Assembly: GCA_964494645.1 (NCBI GenBank)
Contig: CAZBSH010000001.1
Coordinates: 1 to 64,000, forward strand
From: Christensenella sp964494645
GTDB lineage: Bacteria > Bacillota > Clostridia > Christensenellales > Christensenellaceae
DNA length: 64,000 nt
Reading direction: 5' to 3'
Position 1 is the stretch's first letter. Every line of letters begins with the position of its first letter. Below are positions 8,933-16,576 of this stretch, piece by piece. Below the pieces are notes generated by a model. That model saw nothing but the letters and a program-made list of their open reading frames with translations. It was not told the DNA's origin and searched no databases. The translations under genes and the position numbers were made by a program.

Positions 8933-9406
8933 ATCAGAGTAAAGATTATTTGTGTAGGAAAATTGAAGGAAGAATTTTATACAAAGGCGCAGGCGGAATA
9001 TACAAAAATGCTTGCGCGTTTTTGTGATGTGGTGATTGACGAGCTTGCGGATGAGCCGCTTACAAATGTCAAAGGCGAAAAAGCGGAGGCTGCGGTCAGG
9101 GAAGCGGAGGGGCGGCGTATTCTCGCGAAATGTGAGGGATACGTGATCGCGTGCGACGTGTGCGCAAAGCAGCTTAGTTCTGAGGCGTTTGCCCAAAAAC
9201 TGGACGCGTTGATGACGGGTGGCAGCAGTACAGTCAGCTTTGTAATCGGCGGGTCGCTGGGACTTTCGGAGGAAGTGAAAAACCACGCTGACCTAAAGCT
9301 GTCCGTATCTGAAATGACAATGCCGCACCGATTGTTCCGCATCGTACTTTTAGAGCAGGTGTTTCGCGCGTTCAAGATACTAAACCACGAGACATACCAT
9401 AAATAG
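8933..9406 (+). CDS. rlmH: 23S rRNA (pseudouridine-1915-N3)-methyltransferase RlmH
   Basis: RlmH is a SPOUT-class methyltransferase that methylates pseudouridine 1915 in helix 69 of 23S rRNA. The C-terminal knot is clear: SFVIGGSLGLSEEV, then LSVSEMTMPHRLFRIVLLEQVFRAF and NHETYHK. The family begins with a Met followed by a KIIxVGKLK strand. Here IRVKIICVGKLK is in frame, but the codon at the Met position is ATC (8933), with AGGGG about eight bases before it. No ATG, GTG or TTG occurs before the TTG at 8963, which would delete this strand. The ATC start gives 157 residues, the normal family length. The gene is secure, the start codon less so. Confidence 0.88.
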   Translation: MRVKIICVGKLKEEFYTKAQAEYTKMLARFCDVVIDELADEPLTNVKGEKAEAAVREAEGRRILAKCEGYVIACDVCAKQLSSEAFAQKLDALMTGGSSTVSFVIGGSLGLSEEVKNHADLKLSVSEMTMPHRLFRIVLLEQVFRAFKILNHETYHK

Positions 9407-9412
9407 TTATGA

Positions 9413-9418
9413 TATAAT
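9413..9418 (+). promoter_or_regulatory. Probable -10 element upstream of glnS
   Basis: A consensus TATAAT lies in the 48-base gap between rlmH and glnS. No good -35 hexamer is seen at the right distance, so the promoter is tentative. Confidence 0.45.
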
Positions 9419-9454
9419 AGGTGTATTATTTATTTGGATTGATAGGAGCAGGAA

Positions 9455-11104
9455 ATGGCAGAAAGCGAATCGAAGAATTTTATTGAAGAGATCATCGAAA
9501 GCGATCTTGAAAAAGGCATTGTGACAAAGGTCGTGACGCGGTTTCCGCCCGAACCGAATGGGTATCTGCACTTGGGGCATGCCAAGGCGATCTGCCTGAA
9601 TTTCGGGCTTGCGGAGGAGTACGGCGGGAAGTGTAATTTGCGTTTTGACGATACGAATCCCTTAAAGGAAGATGTTGAATATGTTGACGCGATCAAGCGC
9701 GACATCGAGTGGCTGGGATTTTCGTGGGATCGGGAAGTCTATGGCTCTGATTATTTTGATTATATGTATGAGTGTGCGCAAACACTCATCAAAAAAGGGC
9801 TTGCGTTTGTGGACGATCTGAGCGCCGAACAAATGCGCGAGTACCGCGGGACGCTTACAGAGCCGGGGAAGGAAAGCCCGCATCGAAATCGCAGCGTGGA
9901 AGAGAATCTGGATCTTTTTCACAGGATGAAGGAAGGCGAATTTGCGGATGGAGAGAAGATACTGCGCGCGAAGATCGATATGGCTTCTCCCAACCTAAAC
10001 ATGCGCGATCCGGCAATCTATCGCATTGTAAAGACCGCACACCACCGGACGGGGGACAAATGGGTCATCTACCCGATGTATGATTTTGCGCATCCGTTAG
10101 AAGATGCGCTGGAGGGGATCACGCATTCGGTGTGTACGATGGAATTTGAAGATCACAGACCGCTTTATGACTGGTTTGTTGAGCATTGCGATTGTGAGAA
10201 TATCCCGCATCAATATGAATTTGCGCGCCTCAATCTTTCCAACACGGTAATGAGCAAGCGTTACTTGAAGAAGTTGGTGGATGAAGGAGTGGTGTCCGGT
10301 TGGGACGATCCGCGCATGCCCACGCTTTCGGGCGTGCGCCGACGTGGCTATACGCCCGAGGCGATCCGCGATTTTTGCGAACGCATTGGCGTGGCAAAAG
10401 CGGTGTCTGAGGTGGATGTACGGCTGTTAGAGCATTGCGTGCGTGAAGATCTGAACGCGCATGCGCCGCGCGTGATGGCGGTATTAAGACCGCTCAAGCT
10501 TACGATCGAAAATTATCCGGATAATCAGACAGAGATGCTCAGCGCAGAAGATTTGCCGGGAGGAGAGAGCAGGCATGAAGTACCGTTTTCAAAGCACTTG
10601 TATATTGAGCAGGACGACTTTATGGAAGAAAAGCCAAACAACAAATATTTCCGCTTGTATGTAGGCGGCGAAGTGCGCCTGAAAAATGCGTATATCATCA
10701 AATGCGAGCGTGTTGTGAAGGACGCGGACGGAAATGTGGCAGAGGTCATTTGCAGCTACGATCCGACAACCAAGTCGGGAGGTGAAAACAGCGGTAAAAA
10801 GGTAAAGGGTACGCTGCACTGGGTAGATGCTGACACTGCGGTGCAAGCGCAGGTCAGGCTGCTGGATTATCTGTTTTTGGAACAAGAGGACGGCAGCTAT
10901 GTGACGAATGAAAATTCAATGATAGTTCTTGATCACGCGCTGGTTGAGCCGCACATCAAGTCGGCACAAAAAAGTGACAGGTTTCAGTTCATGCGGCAAG
11001 GATATTTTTCTATCGATCCGGAAGACAATGCAGACGGCGGACCGGTGTTTAACCAGATCGTAAGTCTCAAAGATAGCTTTGCAAAACAGGTTTTGAAGGG
11101 GTAA
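9455..11104 (+). CDS. glnS: Glutaminyl-tRNA synthetase
   Basis: The 549-residue class I synthetase attaches glutamine to tRNA-Gln. The HIGH-type motif is H39-L-G-H42 in PPEPNGYLHLGHAK, and the KMSKS-type loop is V265-M-S-K-R269. GlnRS-specific segments include RFDDTNPLKED and MYDFAHPLEDALEGITHS. The C-terminal half has the two beta-barrels of the GlnRS anticodon-binding domain. An AGGAG site precedes the ATG. gltX follows after four bases, so both enzymes are made together. Many Firmicutes lack GlnRS and use GatCAB for Gln-tRNA, so its presence marks the direct route. Confidence 0.97.
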   Translation: MAESESKNFIEEIIESDLEKGIVTKVVTRFPPEPNGYLHLGHAKAICLNFGLAEEYGGKCNLRFDDTNPLKEDVEYVDAIKRDIEWLGFSWDREVYGSDYFDYMYECAQTLIKKGLAFVDDLSAEQMREYRGTLTEPGKESPHRNRSVEENLDLFHRMKEGEFADGEKILRAKIDMASPNLNMRDPAIYRIVKTAHHRTGDKWVIYPMYDFAHPLEDALEGITHSVCTMEFEDHRPLYDWFVEHCDCENIPHQYEFARLNLSNTVMSKRYLKKLVDEGVVSGWDDPRMPTLSGVRRRGYTPEAIRDFCERIGVAKAVSEVDVRLLEHCVREDLNAHAPRVMAVLRPLKLTIENYPDNQTEMLSAEDLPGGESRHEVPFSKHLYIEQDDFMEEKPNNKYFRLYVGGEVRLKNAYIIKCERVVKDADGNVAEVICSYDPTTKSGGENSGKKVKGTLHWVDADTAVQAQVRLLDYLFLEQEDGSYVTNENSMIVLDHALVEPHIKSAQKSDRFQFMRQGYFSIDPEDNADGGPVFNQIVSLKDSFAKQVLKG

Positions 11105-11108
11105 AACA

Positions 11109-12566
11109 ATGGAAGTAAGAACGAGATTTGCGCCCAGCCCTACGGGATATCTTCATATCGGTGGACTGCGGACGGCGCTTTACGCATTTTTGTTTGCGAA
11201 AAAACATGGTGGAAAGTTTATCCTGCGCATCGAGGATACCGATAGGGAGCGGCTTGTGGATCATGCAAGCGAGATCATCTATCGTACGTTAAAGGATACG
11301 GGGCTTATTTACGACGAGGGACCGGACGTAGGCGGCGAGTATGGTCCGTATATCCAGTCCGAGCGTAAGGATATCTACCGTCAGTATGCGCAGGAACTGG
11401 TTGCGCGCGGGGCGGCATATTATTGCTTTTGTACCAAGGAACGTTTGGGGGAGCTGCGTACGCAATGCGAGGCGAAGGGTGAGCAATTCAAATATGATAA
11501 GCACTGCCTGTCCTTGACGCCGGAGGAAATTCAGCACAACCTTGACGCAGGTGTGCCATATGTGATACGCCAGAATATCCCGCTTGAGGGAGAAACGACG
11601 TACAGCGATATGGTGTATGGCGATATCACGGTGCCGAACAGCGACATGGAGGACAATATCCTTTTGAAATCAGATGGGTATCCGACGTATAATCTGGCGA
11701 ACGTAGTGGACGATCATTTGATGGGAATCACGCACGTGATCCGCGGGATCGAATACCTGTCGTCTACACCCAAATATAATTTGCTGTATGAAGCGCTTGA
11801 ATGGAGCGTGCCCGCGTATATCCATTTGCCGCCGGTCATGCGCGACAAACACGCAAAGCTTTCGAAGCGGCATGGTGACGCGTCTTATGAAGATTTTGTC
11901 GAGAAGGGATTTTTATCCCCGGCAATCCTCAATTATATTGCGCTTCTTGGATGGAGTCCTTCTGACAACCGCGAAATTTTTACGCTGCCGGAGCTGATCG
12001 ACGCATTCGATGTTTCGGGAATCAGCAAAAGCCCGGCTATTTTTGATGTAGAAAAGCTGACATGGATGAACGGAGAATATATCCGCGCGTTAAGTGAAGA
12101 AGCGTTTATAAAGACCGCGATGCCCTATTTTGAGAAGGCTATCGATCCGGATAAATTTGATCTGCCGCTCTTGACGCGCTTAATCCAGCCGCGTCTCGAG
12201 ATACTTACCGATATTCCCGGCAAGGTTGCGTTTCTTGATGCGATGCCTGCGTATGACATAGACCTTTACAATCACAAAAAAATGAAGGTAACACCGGAAA
12301 GCGCGCTTGTGAATATTGAGACGGCTTATCCTGTGCTGCGCGACCTGCCGGAATTTGGTGAAACAGCGATACATGATGCGATGATGGAGCTGGTGGAGAG
12401 GCTGGGCATCAAAAACGGGCAGCTTCTGTATCCGCTGCGGGTGGCGATTTCAGGGGTAGCAGTTACGCCGGGCGGCGCAATCGAGATCGCGTATCTTTTA
12501 GGAAAACATGAAACACTCAGCCGACTTGAAAAAAGTATTGCGCTGTTAAAAGGCAAGCTGGTATAA
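11109..12566 (+). CDS. gltX: Glutamyl-tRNA synthetase
   Basis: The 485-residue class I enzyme charges tRNA-Glu with glutamate. Signatures are APSPTGYLHIGG with H16-I-G-G19, the RIEDTDRERLV segment typical of GluRS, and the KMSKS-type loop K250-L-S-K-R254. The C-terminal helical anticodon-binding domain has the usual length. The short spacing after glnS implies one transcript. Glu-tRNA is also the substrate for tetrapyrrole synthesis in many bacteria, but nothing in this window points to that. Confidence 0.97.
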   Translation: MEVRTRFAPSPTGYLHIGGLRTALYAFLFAKKHGGKFILRIEDTDRERLVDHASEIIYRTLKDTGLIYDEGPDVGGEYGPYIQSERKDIYRQYAQELVARGAAYYCFCTKERLGELRTQCEAKGEQFKYDKHCLSLTPEEIQHNLDAGVPYVIRQNIPLEGETTYSDMVYGDITVPNSDMEDNILLKSDGYPTYNLANVVDDHLMGITHVIRGIEYLSSTPKYNLLYEALEWSVPAYIHLPPVMRDKHAKLSKRHGDASYEDFVEKGFLSPAILNYIALLGWSPSDNREIFTLPELIDAFDVSGISKSPAIFDVEKLTWMNGEYIRALSEEAFIKTAMPYFEKAIDPDKFDLPLLTRLIQPRLEILTDIPGKVAFLDAMPAYDIDLYNHKKMKVTPESALVNIETAYPVLRDLPEFGETAIHDAMMELVERLGIKNGQLLYPLRVAISGVAVTPGGAIEIAYLLGKHETLSRLEKSIALLKGKLV

Positions 12567-12605
12567 AAAGATGCCGGTTTTGCCGCAAAAACGATGGGGG
12601 AAAAA

Positions 12606-13604
12606 ATGAAAAAAGGAATTTGTATCAGTGTAGTACTATTGATTTTGTTTGCATTCACGGTGACCGGATTTGCGGCGGGCGGGAGCACGTTTGAGATACC
12701 GTCGCTTAATATGACGGTCACGATCCCGAACGGAGAAAACATGTCGACAGCTGTGACGGGCGGAGAATATAACGATTTGATGGTTGCGTTTTTAGAAGAG
12801 GATGGCTTAACAGCAGAAGATTTTAATGCATATGCGGATCAAAATACAATTGCGTTCACAGCAATTGATGAGCAAGGGGCATATGAATTTTCTATAACCT
12901 CGATGAAAAACAGCGATACGGAATATCTTTACGATATGGATGTGCTCTCGGGCGCGGAGCTAAGCGAGGTGATGAAAGCGGCGTCAGGAATCACCGGTAT
13001 GGAGGATATAGATCAGCAAGTGCTGCAGGAGCTGCGTGACAATGGAGCGAGTTTGAATGAGATCGATAACATCAACATGGATTCGATCCAAAAAATAAAC
13101 GGGCATAATTATCTGTTTGCAACAATGGACGGGTCGGCAGACGGCAGTGACATATGGCTGGATATGTATTCTACAATCAAAAACGGGTCATATATTTATA
13201 TCCGGTTGATCAGCTACGGAGGACCTCCAACGGAAGAACAACTGGCAGATTTGAAAATGGTCGTGGAAAGCGCGGAGTATGAAAACGTTCCGGCAAGCGG
13301 AAAAACGTATGCGCAAGACAAAGAACGCGCTTCTCTAAATCCGTTTATTAAGCTAATAAGCTGGGTGATTGTGGGCGCGGTCATTGGAGCCGTAGTTTTC
13401 GCGATCAGCAAGGTCAAGAATAAAAAGAAAAAGCAGGAAGCGCAGTTTGGTATGGGGGCACAAATGCATACCAATCAGGAATATCAGCCGCCGACCAATA
13501 ATATGCAGCCGCCCGCGCCTTCGCAGACGATTCCGCCGGCACAGGAGGAGGTTCGGCAACCAACAACGACGGAGCAGGAAACACAGCACAAAGAGGATAA
13601 ATAG
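12606..13604 (+). CDS. Exported membrane-anchored protein, function unknown
   Basis: I chose the ATG at 12606, five bases after GGGGG; an upstream ATG at 12594 overlaps that site. The 332-residue product has a signal peptide (ending near FAAGG), and an extracellular domain with FEIPSLNMTVTIP and TSMKNSDTEYLYDMD segments. One membrane helix (about 245-265) is followed by a basic KVKNKKKK stop and a Gln/Pro-rich cytoplasmic tail. The domain order recalls stress-type exported proteins of Clostridia with a PsbP/lipocalin-like ligand domain, but I cannot name a family. It may be co-transcribed with gltX, 39 bases upstream. Confidence 0.65.
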   Translation: MKKGICISVVLLILFAFTVTGFAAGGSTFEIPSLNMTVTIPNGENMSTAVTGGEYNDLMVAFLEEDGLTAEDFNAYADQNTIAFTAIDEQGAYEFSITSMKNSDTEYLYDMDVLSGAELSEVMKAASGITGMEDIDQQVLQELRDNGASLNEIDNINMDSIQKINGHNYLFATMDGSADGSDIWLDMYSTIKNGSYIYIRLISYGGPPTEEQLADLKMVVESAEYENVPASGKTYAQDKERASLNPFIKLISWVIVGAVIGAVVFAISKVKNKKKKQEAQFGMGAQMHTNQEYQPPTNNMQPPAPSQTIPPAQEEVRQPTTTEQETQHKEDK

Positions 13605-13612
13605 CGAATTGC

Positions 13613-13642
13613 TTGACTTCTTTATAAAGAGTAGGATATAAT
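13613..13642 (+). promoter_or_regulatory. Sigma-A promoter of rpsF-ssb-rpsR
   Basis: TTGACT (13613-13618) and TATAAT (13637-13642) are 18 bases apart, just after the upstream stop codon. Confidence 0.85.
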
Positions 13643-13649
13643 ATTTTGA

Positions 13650-13706
13650 TGTAGCGTCCTTGCTCTGCGGACAAAAAGCAGGGCCATTAGTCCACGAGGA
13701 GGTGAA
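13650..13706 (+). promoter_or_regulatory. Possible S6:S18 autoregulatory leader
   Basis: The 5' leader of the rpsF operon can fold a stem, CCTTGCT (13658-13664) with AGCAGGG (13679-13685), enclosing a CTGCGGAC loop. Leaders of rpsF operons in Firmicutes often bind the S6:S18 complex for feedback control. The position fits, but I could not confirm the conserved motif. Confidence 0.35.
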
Positions 13707-13712
13707 TTACGG

Positions 13713-14003
13713 ATGACAAAGTATGAATCGATGTATATTTTGAAGCCGGATATGGAAGAGGAAAAGAAAGACGCGCTCGTAAAGAGATTTTCTGATATCG
13801 TCACAAACAATGGCGGTACGGTAGAAAAAGTCGACGAGTGGGGCAAAAAACGTCTTGCTTACCCGATTCAGTATATCAATGACGGTTACTATGTACTGAT
13901 GCACTTTGAAGCCGAACCGGAACTTCCGGCCGAGCTTGAAAGAAATTACAGAATTTCAGACGATGTATTGCGGTATATGGTTATCAATCTTGACGCGAAA
14001 TAA
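13713..14003 (+). CDS. rpsF: 30S ribosomal protein S6
   Basis: The 96-residue protein starts with the S6 pattern TKYESMYILKPDMEEE and contains KVDEWGKKRLAYPIQ and the closing DVLRYMVINLD. S6 pairs with S18 on the 30S platform. GAGGAGGTG precedes the ATG. The gene opens the conserved rpsF-ssb-rpsR operon. Confidence 0.97.
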   Translation: MTKYESMYILKPDMEEEKKDALVKRFSDIVTNNGGTVEKVDEWGKKRLAYPIQYINDGYYVLMHFEAEPELPAELERNYRISDDVLRYMVINLDAK

Positions 14004-14061
14004 AGAATGGGCAAAGGCATGTTTTTGTGCCTGAAAACGACGAAAAAAGGATGGTTCCAGT

Positions 14062-14508
14062 ATGAACAAAGCGATTCTGGTTGGAAATTTAACAATGGAT
14101 CCTGAACAGCGCACAACATCGAGCGGTATCTCTGTCACCAGCTTTACGGTGGCGGTACAGCGCAGGTATAAGTCGCAGGACGGACAGCAGCAGGCGGATT
14201 TTATTCCGGTGGTTTGTTGGCGTGGACTTGCGGAAAATGTTGCGAGGTTTTGTTCGAAAGGTTCTAAGGTTGGCGTTGTGGGGACGATCCAGACGCGTAA
14301 TTATGACGATGCAAACGGTGTAAGGCGCTACGTGACCGAGATCATCGCAGACGAAGTTGAATTTTTGAACAGCAGGCGCGACGGCCAGGGAGGCGGTCAG
14401 GGCGATTATGTTCCGCCGAGCGAGCCGCCACAGCAAAACGCAGATGATCTGTTTGCTGAGGAGCTCTCTGATTTCCAGCCGTTAGATGATGCGGAGCTGC
14501 CTTTCTGA
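14062..14508 (+). CDS. ssb: Single-stranded DNA-binding protein
   Basis: The 148-residue SSB has the OB-fold start MNKAILVGNLTMDPEQR, the FIPVVCWRGLAENVARF core, and a disordered Gly/Gln/Pro-rich linker. It ends in the acidic tip DDAELPF, which docks partner proteins. It coats single-stranded DNA in replication and repair. Its place between rpsF and rpsR is conserved in Firmicutes and couples its supply to growth. Confidence 0.97.
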   Translation: MNKAILVGNLTMDPEQRTTSSGISVTSFTVAVQRRYKSQDGQQQADFIPVVCWRGLAENVARFCSKGSKVGVVGTIQTRNYDDANGVRRYVTEIIADEVEFLNSRRDGQGGGQGDYVPPSEPPQQNADDLFAEELSDFQPLDDAELPF

Positions 14509-14533
14509 TTTCTAAGTAAAGGAGTATCTCACA

Positions 14534-14782
14534 ATGAGTGAAGAAAGAGCAAGAAGACCTATGCGTGCAAGACGTCCGAGAAGGAAAGTTTGTATGTTCT
14601 GTGCGGATAAGTCGGAAACGATAGATTATAAAGACATTGTAAAGCTTAAAAAGTTTATCACAGAGCGCGGTAAAATTATGCCGAGACGTGCCTCCGGCAC
14701 GTGCGCAAAGCACCAGAGAGAGCTTGCGATCGCGATCAAGCGCGCGAGGATCATGGCGTTGTTGCCGTATGTCTCTGACTGA
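14534..14782 (+). CDS. rpsR: 30S ribosomal protein S18 (zinc-binding form)
   Basis: The 82-residue protein has the S18 core VKLKKFITERGKIMPRRASG and the end RARIMALLPYV. Cys20-x2-Cys23 and Cys57-x2-His60 form the C-plus zinc site found in many bacteria, which means no zinc-free paralogue form is at work here. AAAGGAG precedes the ATG. A strong terminator follows. Confidence 0.96.
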   Translation: MSEERARRPMRARRPRRKVCMFCADKSETIDYKDIVKLKKFITERGKIMPRRASGTCAKHQRELAIAIKRARIMALLPYVSD

Positions 14783-14796
14783 TCAAGCAAAAGAGT

Positions 14797-14828
14797 AAAA
14801 GAACACGCGGTTACCGTGTGTTCTTTTT
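14797..14828 (+). terminator. Terminator of the rpsF operon
   Basis: A 13-14 bp stem (14797-14810 with 14815-14827, one G-U pair) closes a 4-base loop and is followed by T residues. Confidence 0.9.
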
Positions 14829-14858
14829 TGTTGCGCGCTGTATTTGGAAGGGCGTTTG

Positions 14859-14867
14859 TGATATACT
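14859..14867 (+). promoter_or_regulatory. Extended -10 promoter giving a leaderless ogg mRNA
   Basis: TGATATACT is an extended -10 element (TG at 14859-14860, TATACT at 14862-14867). The ATG at 14875 lies where transcription should begin, and no ribosome binding site is present between them. Confidence 0.6.
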
Positions 14868-14874
14868 AAAACAT

Positions 14875-15750
14875 ATGAAAGTAAGTTTTTTACATGGTGC
14901 GGCGGTGATCACAGGAGTGGACTGTTTTGAGCTGCGGCACATTTTTGATAATGGACAGACATTCCGTTTTGACGAGGTCAAGCCGGGTGTGTTTGAGGGT
15001 GTCGCGCATGGGCAGTTTTTGCGCGTTGCAAAAAAAAGTGATACGGTCACGCTGTATCCTGTTACACAGAATGAGTATGATACGATCTGGAAAAATTACT
15101 TTGATCTCGAAACAGAGTACGGCGGACTTTTTTGTGATTGTGATGACGAAGCATTAAAAAAGGGACGGGAATATGGGTGCGGCCTCCGACTGCTCAATCA
15201 ACAGCCATTTGAGACATTGATCGCGTTTATTGTATCGGCAAACAACAATATGAAGCGGATCAAGGGGATTTTGAGGCAAATATGCGAGCGATGCGGACAG
15301 CCGTTCGTTTTCGAAGGAAAAACTTATTACACATTTCCGGAGCCGCACGATCTGGCAAGAATAGACGAGTCGGCGCTTCGAAAGTGTGGTTGCGGATATC
15401 GTGCGCCGTATATAAAGAAAGCGGCGGGTATGGTCGCGGACGGGTTTGACCTTGAAGCGCTGCGTAAAAAAAGTTATGAGGATGCAAAAAAGGAACTTGT
15501 GAAACTGAGCGGCGTAGGACCTAAGGTAGCGGATTGTATCTTGCTGTTTTCGCTTGGGTTTCGGGACGCGTTCCCTGCGGATGTGTGGATCAAGCGGATG
15601 TTAAAAGAGCAATATGGCTTCGAGGGAAACGACAGGCAGGTATATGCGTTTGCAAGACAGAAGTTTGGGGAGTACGCGGGCATTGCGCAGCAATATTTGT
15701 TTTTTTGGCAGCGAGACAAGGACAAACATGACAAAGAGAGTAATATTTAA
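14875..15750 (+). CDS. ogg: 8-oxoguanine DNA glycosylase/AP lyase (OGG1 type)
   Basis: The 291-residue protein has an OGG N-terminal domain (HIFDNGQTFRFDEV, then FVSANNN-like FIVSANNNMKRI) and a helix-hairpin-helix HhH-GPD core. The catalytic lysine is K217 in GVGPKVADC and the activating aspartate is D236 in PADVWIKR; CGYRAPYI precedes them as in eukaryotic OGG1. It removes oxidised guanine opposite cytosine and nicks the abasic site. The frame is open upstream of 14875, but that part overlaps the rpsR terminator and the promoter, so the ATG at 14875 is the only sensible start. Confidence 0.93.
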   Translation: MKVSFLHGAAVITGVDCFELRHIFDNGQTFRFDEVKPGVFEGVAHGQFLRVAKKSDTVTLYPVTQNEYDTIWKNYFDLETEYGGLFCDCDDEALKKGREYGCGLRLLNQQPFETLIAFIVSANNNMKRIKGILRQICERCGQPFVFEGKTYYTFPEPHDLARIDESALRKCGCGYRAPYIKKAAGMVADGFDLEALRKKSYEDAKKELVKLSGVGPKVADCILLFSLGFRDAFPADVWIKRMLKEQYGFEGNDRQVYAFARQKFGEYAGIAQQYLFFWQRDKDKHDKESNI

Positions 15751-15787
15751 ATGGATATAAATTTTTGAAATTTGACGGAGGTAGAAA

Positions 15788-16510
15788 ATGGAACTTTTGG
15801 TGGATACGCATACGCATACGGTTGCGAGCGGGCATGCTTATTCTACGGTAAGGGAAAATGCGATTTTGGCAAAGGAACTGGGAATGGAAGCAATTTGCTG
15901 TACCGATCACGGTCCGGCGCTCAGAAACGGCGCGGTTGATTTTATTGTGACGGTACTGCCGGCAGCGCCTGATGTAATGGAAGGCATACGCGTCTTTAAC
16001 GGCGCGGAAACGAATATTGTAGATTTTGAGGGAAACATTGATATCATTGATAAATGGATGCGGCATACGGACTTTGGGATTGCTTCTATGCATGATATCG
16101 TGATTGATCCGGGGACAAAGGAACAGAATACAAACGCAATGCTGGGCGCGTTACAAAACAAATACATAGATGTTATCGGACATCCGGGCAACCCGCATTA
16201 TGATATTGACAGGGAAACGCTTGTGAAGGAAACAAAGAAGCTGAACAAGCTGATCGAGCTCAACAACCATTCGTTTATATACAGAAAGGGCAGCAAACCA
16301 AACTGTAAAGATTTTTTGACGCTGTGCAAAAAACATGATGTGCGCATTACGGTTTCTTCAGACGCGCACATCTGTTACCGTGTAGGCGCTTTTGATATGG
16401 TAAGAGAGGCACTTAAGGAAGCGGGATTCCCGCAGGAACTCATTGTGAGCCGCAGTCTTGCTGTGTTCAATGGATATATCGAGGAACGCAAAAACAGATT
16501 AAATGGATAA
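15788..16510 (+). CDS. PHP-domain phosphatase, YcdX-like
   Basis: The 240-residue PHP (polymerase and histidinol phosphatase) fold carries its metal ligands in DTHTHTVASGHAYS, TDHGP, the GAETNI segment, GHPGNPHYD and the closing SSDAHICYRVG. This pattern matches YcdX-type trinuclear-zinc phosphohydrolases. The natural substrate is not settled in the family; some members act on nucleotide or sugar phosphates. GGAGG lies before the ATG. It lies 37 bases after ogg and may be co-transcribed, while dnaX downstream has its own promoter. Confidence 0.85.
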   Translation: MELLVDTHTHTVASGHAYSTVRENAILAKELGMEAICCTDHGPALRNGAVDFIVTVLPAAPDVMEGIRVFNGAETNIVDFEGNIDIIDKWMRHTDFGIASMHDIVIDPGTKEQNTNAMLGALQNKYIDVIGHPGNPHYDIDRETLVKETKKLNKLIELNNHSFIYRKGSKPNCKDFLTLCKKHDVRITVSSDAHICYRVGAFDMVREALKEAGFPQELIVSRSLAVFNGYIEERKNRLNG

Positions 16511-16536
16511 TCCGTACCCGATTTTTCATGCCTTTA

Positions 16537-16545
16537 TGGTATAAT
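16537..16545 (+). promoter_or_regulatory. Extended -10 promoter of dnaX
   Basis: TGGTATAAT (TG at 16537-16538, TATAAT at 16540-16545) lies between the PHP gene and dnaX. There is no clear -35, as is common for extended -10 promoters. A GGGAG ribosome site follows. Confidence 0.65.
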
Positions 16546-16576
16546 AGGAAAGACAAAAAACAGGGAGTAACGATCT

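Noticed and set aside
16511..16576. Small SRP RNA sought upstream of dnaX
   Set aside because: Some Firmicutes carry it there, but the gap is 66 bases and holds only a promoter and ribosome site.
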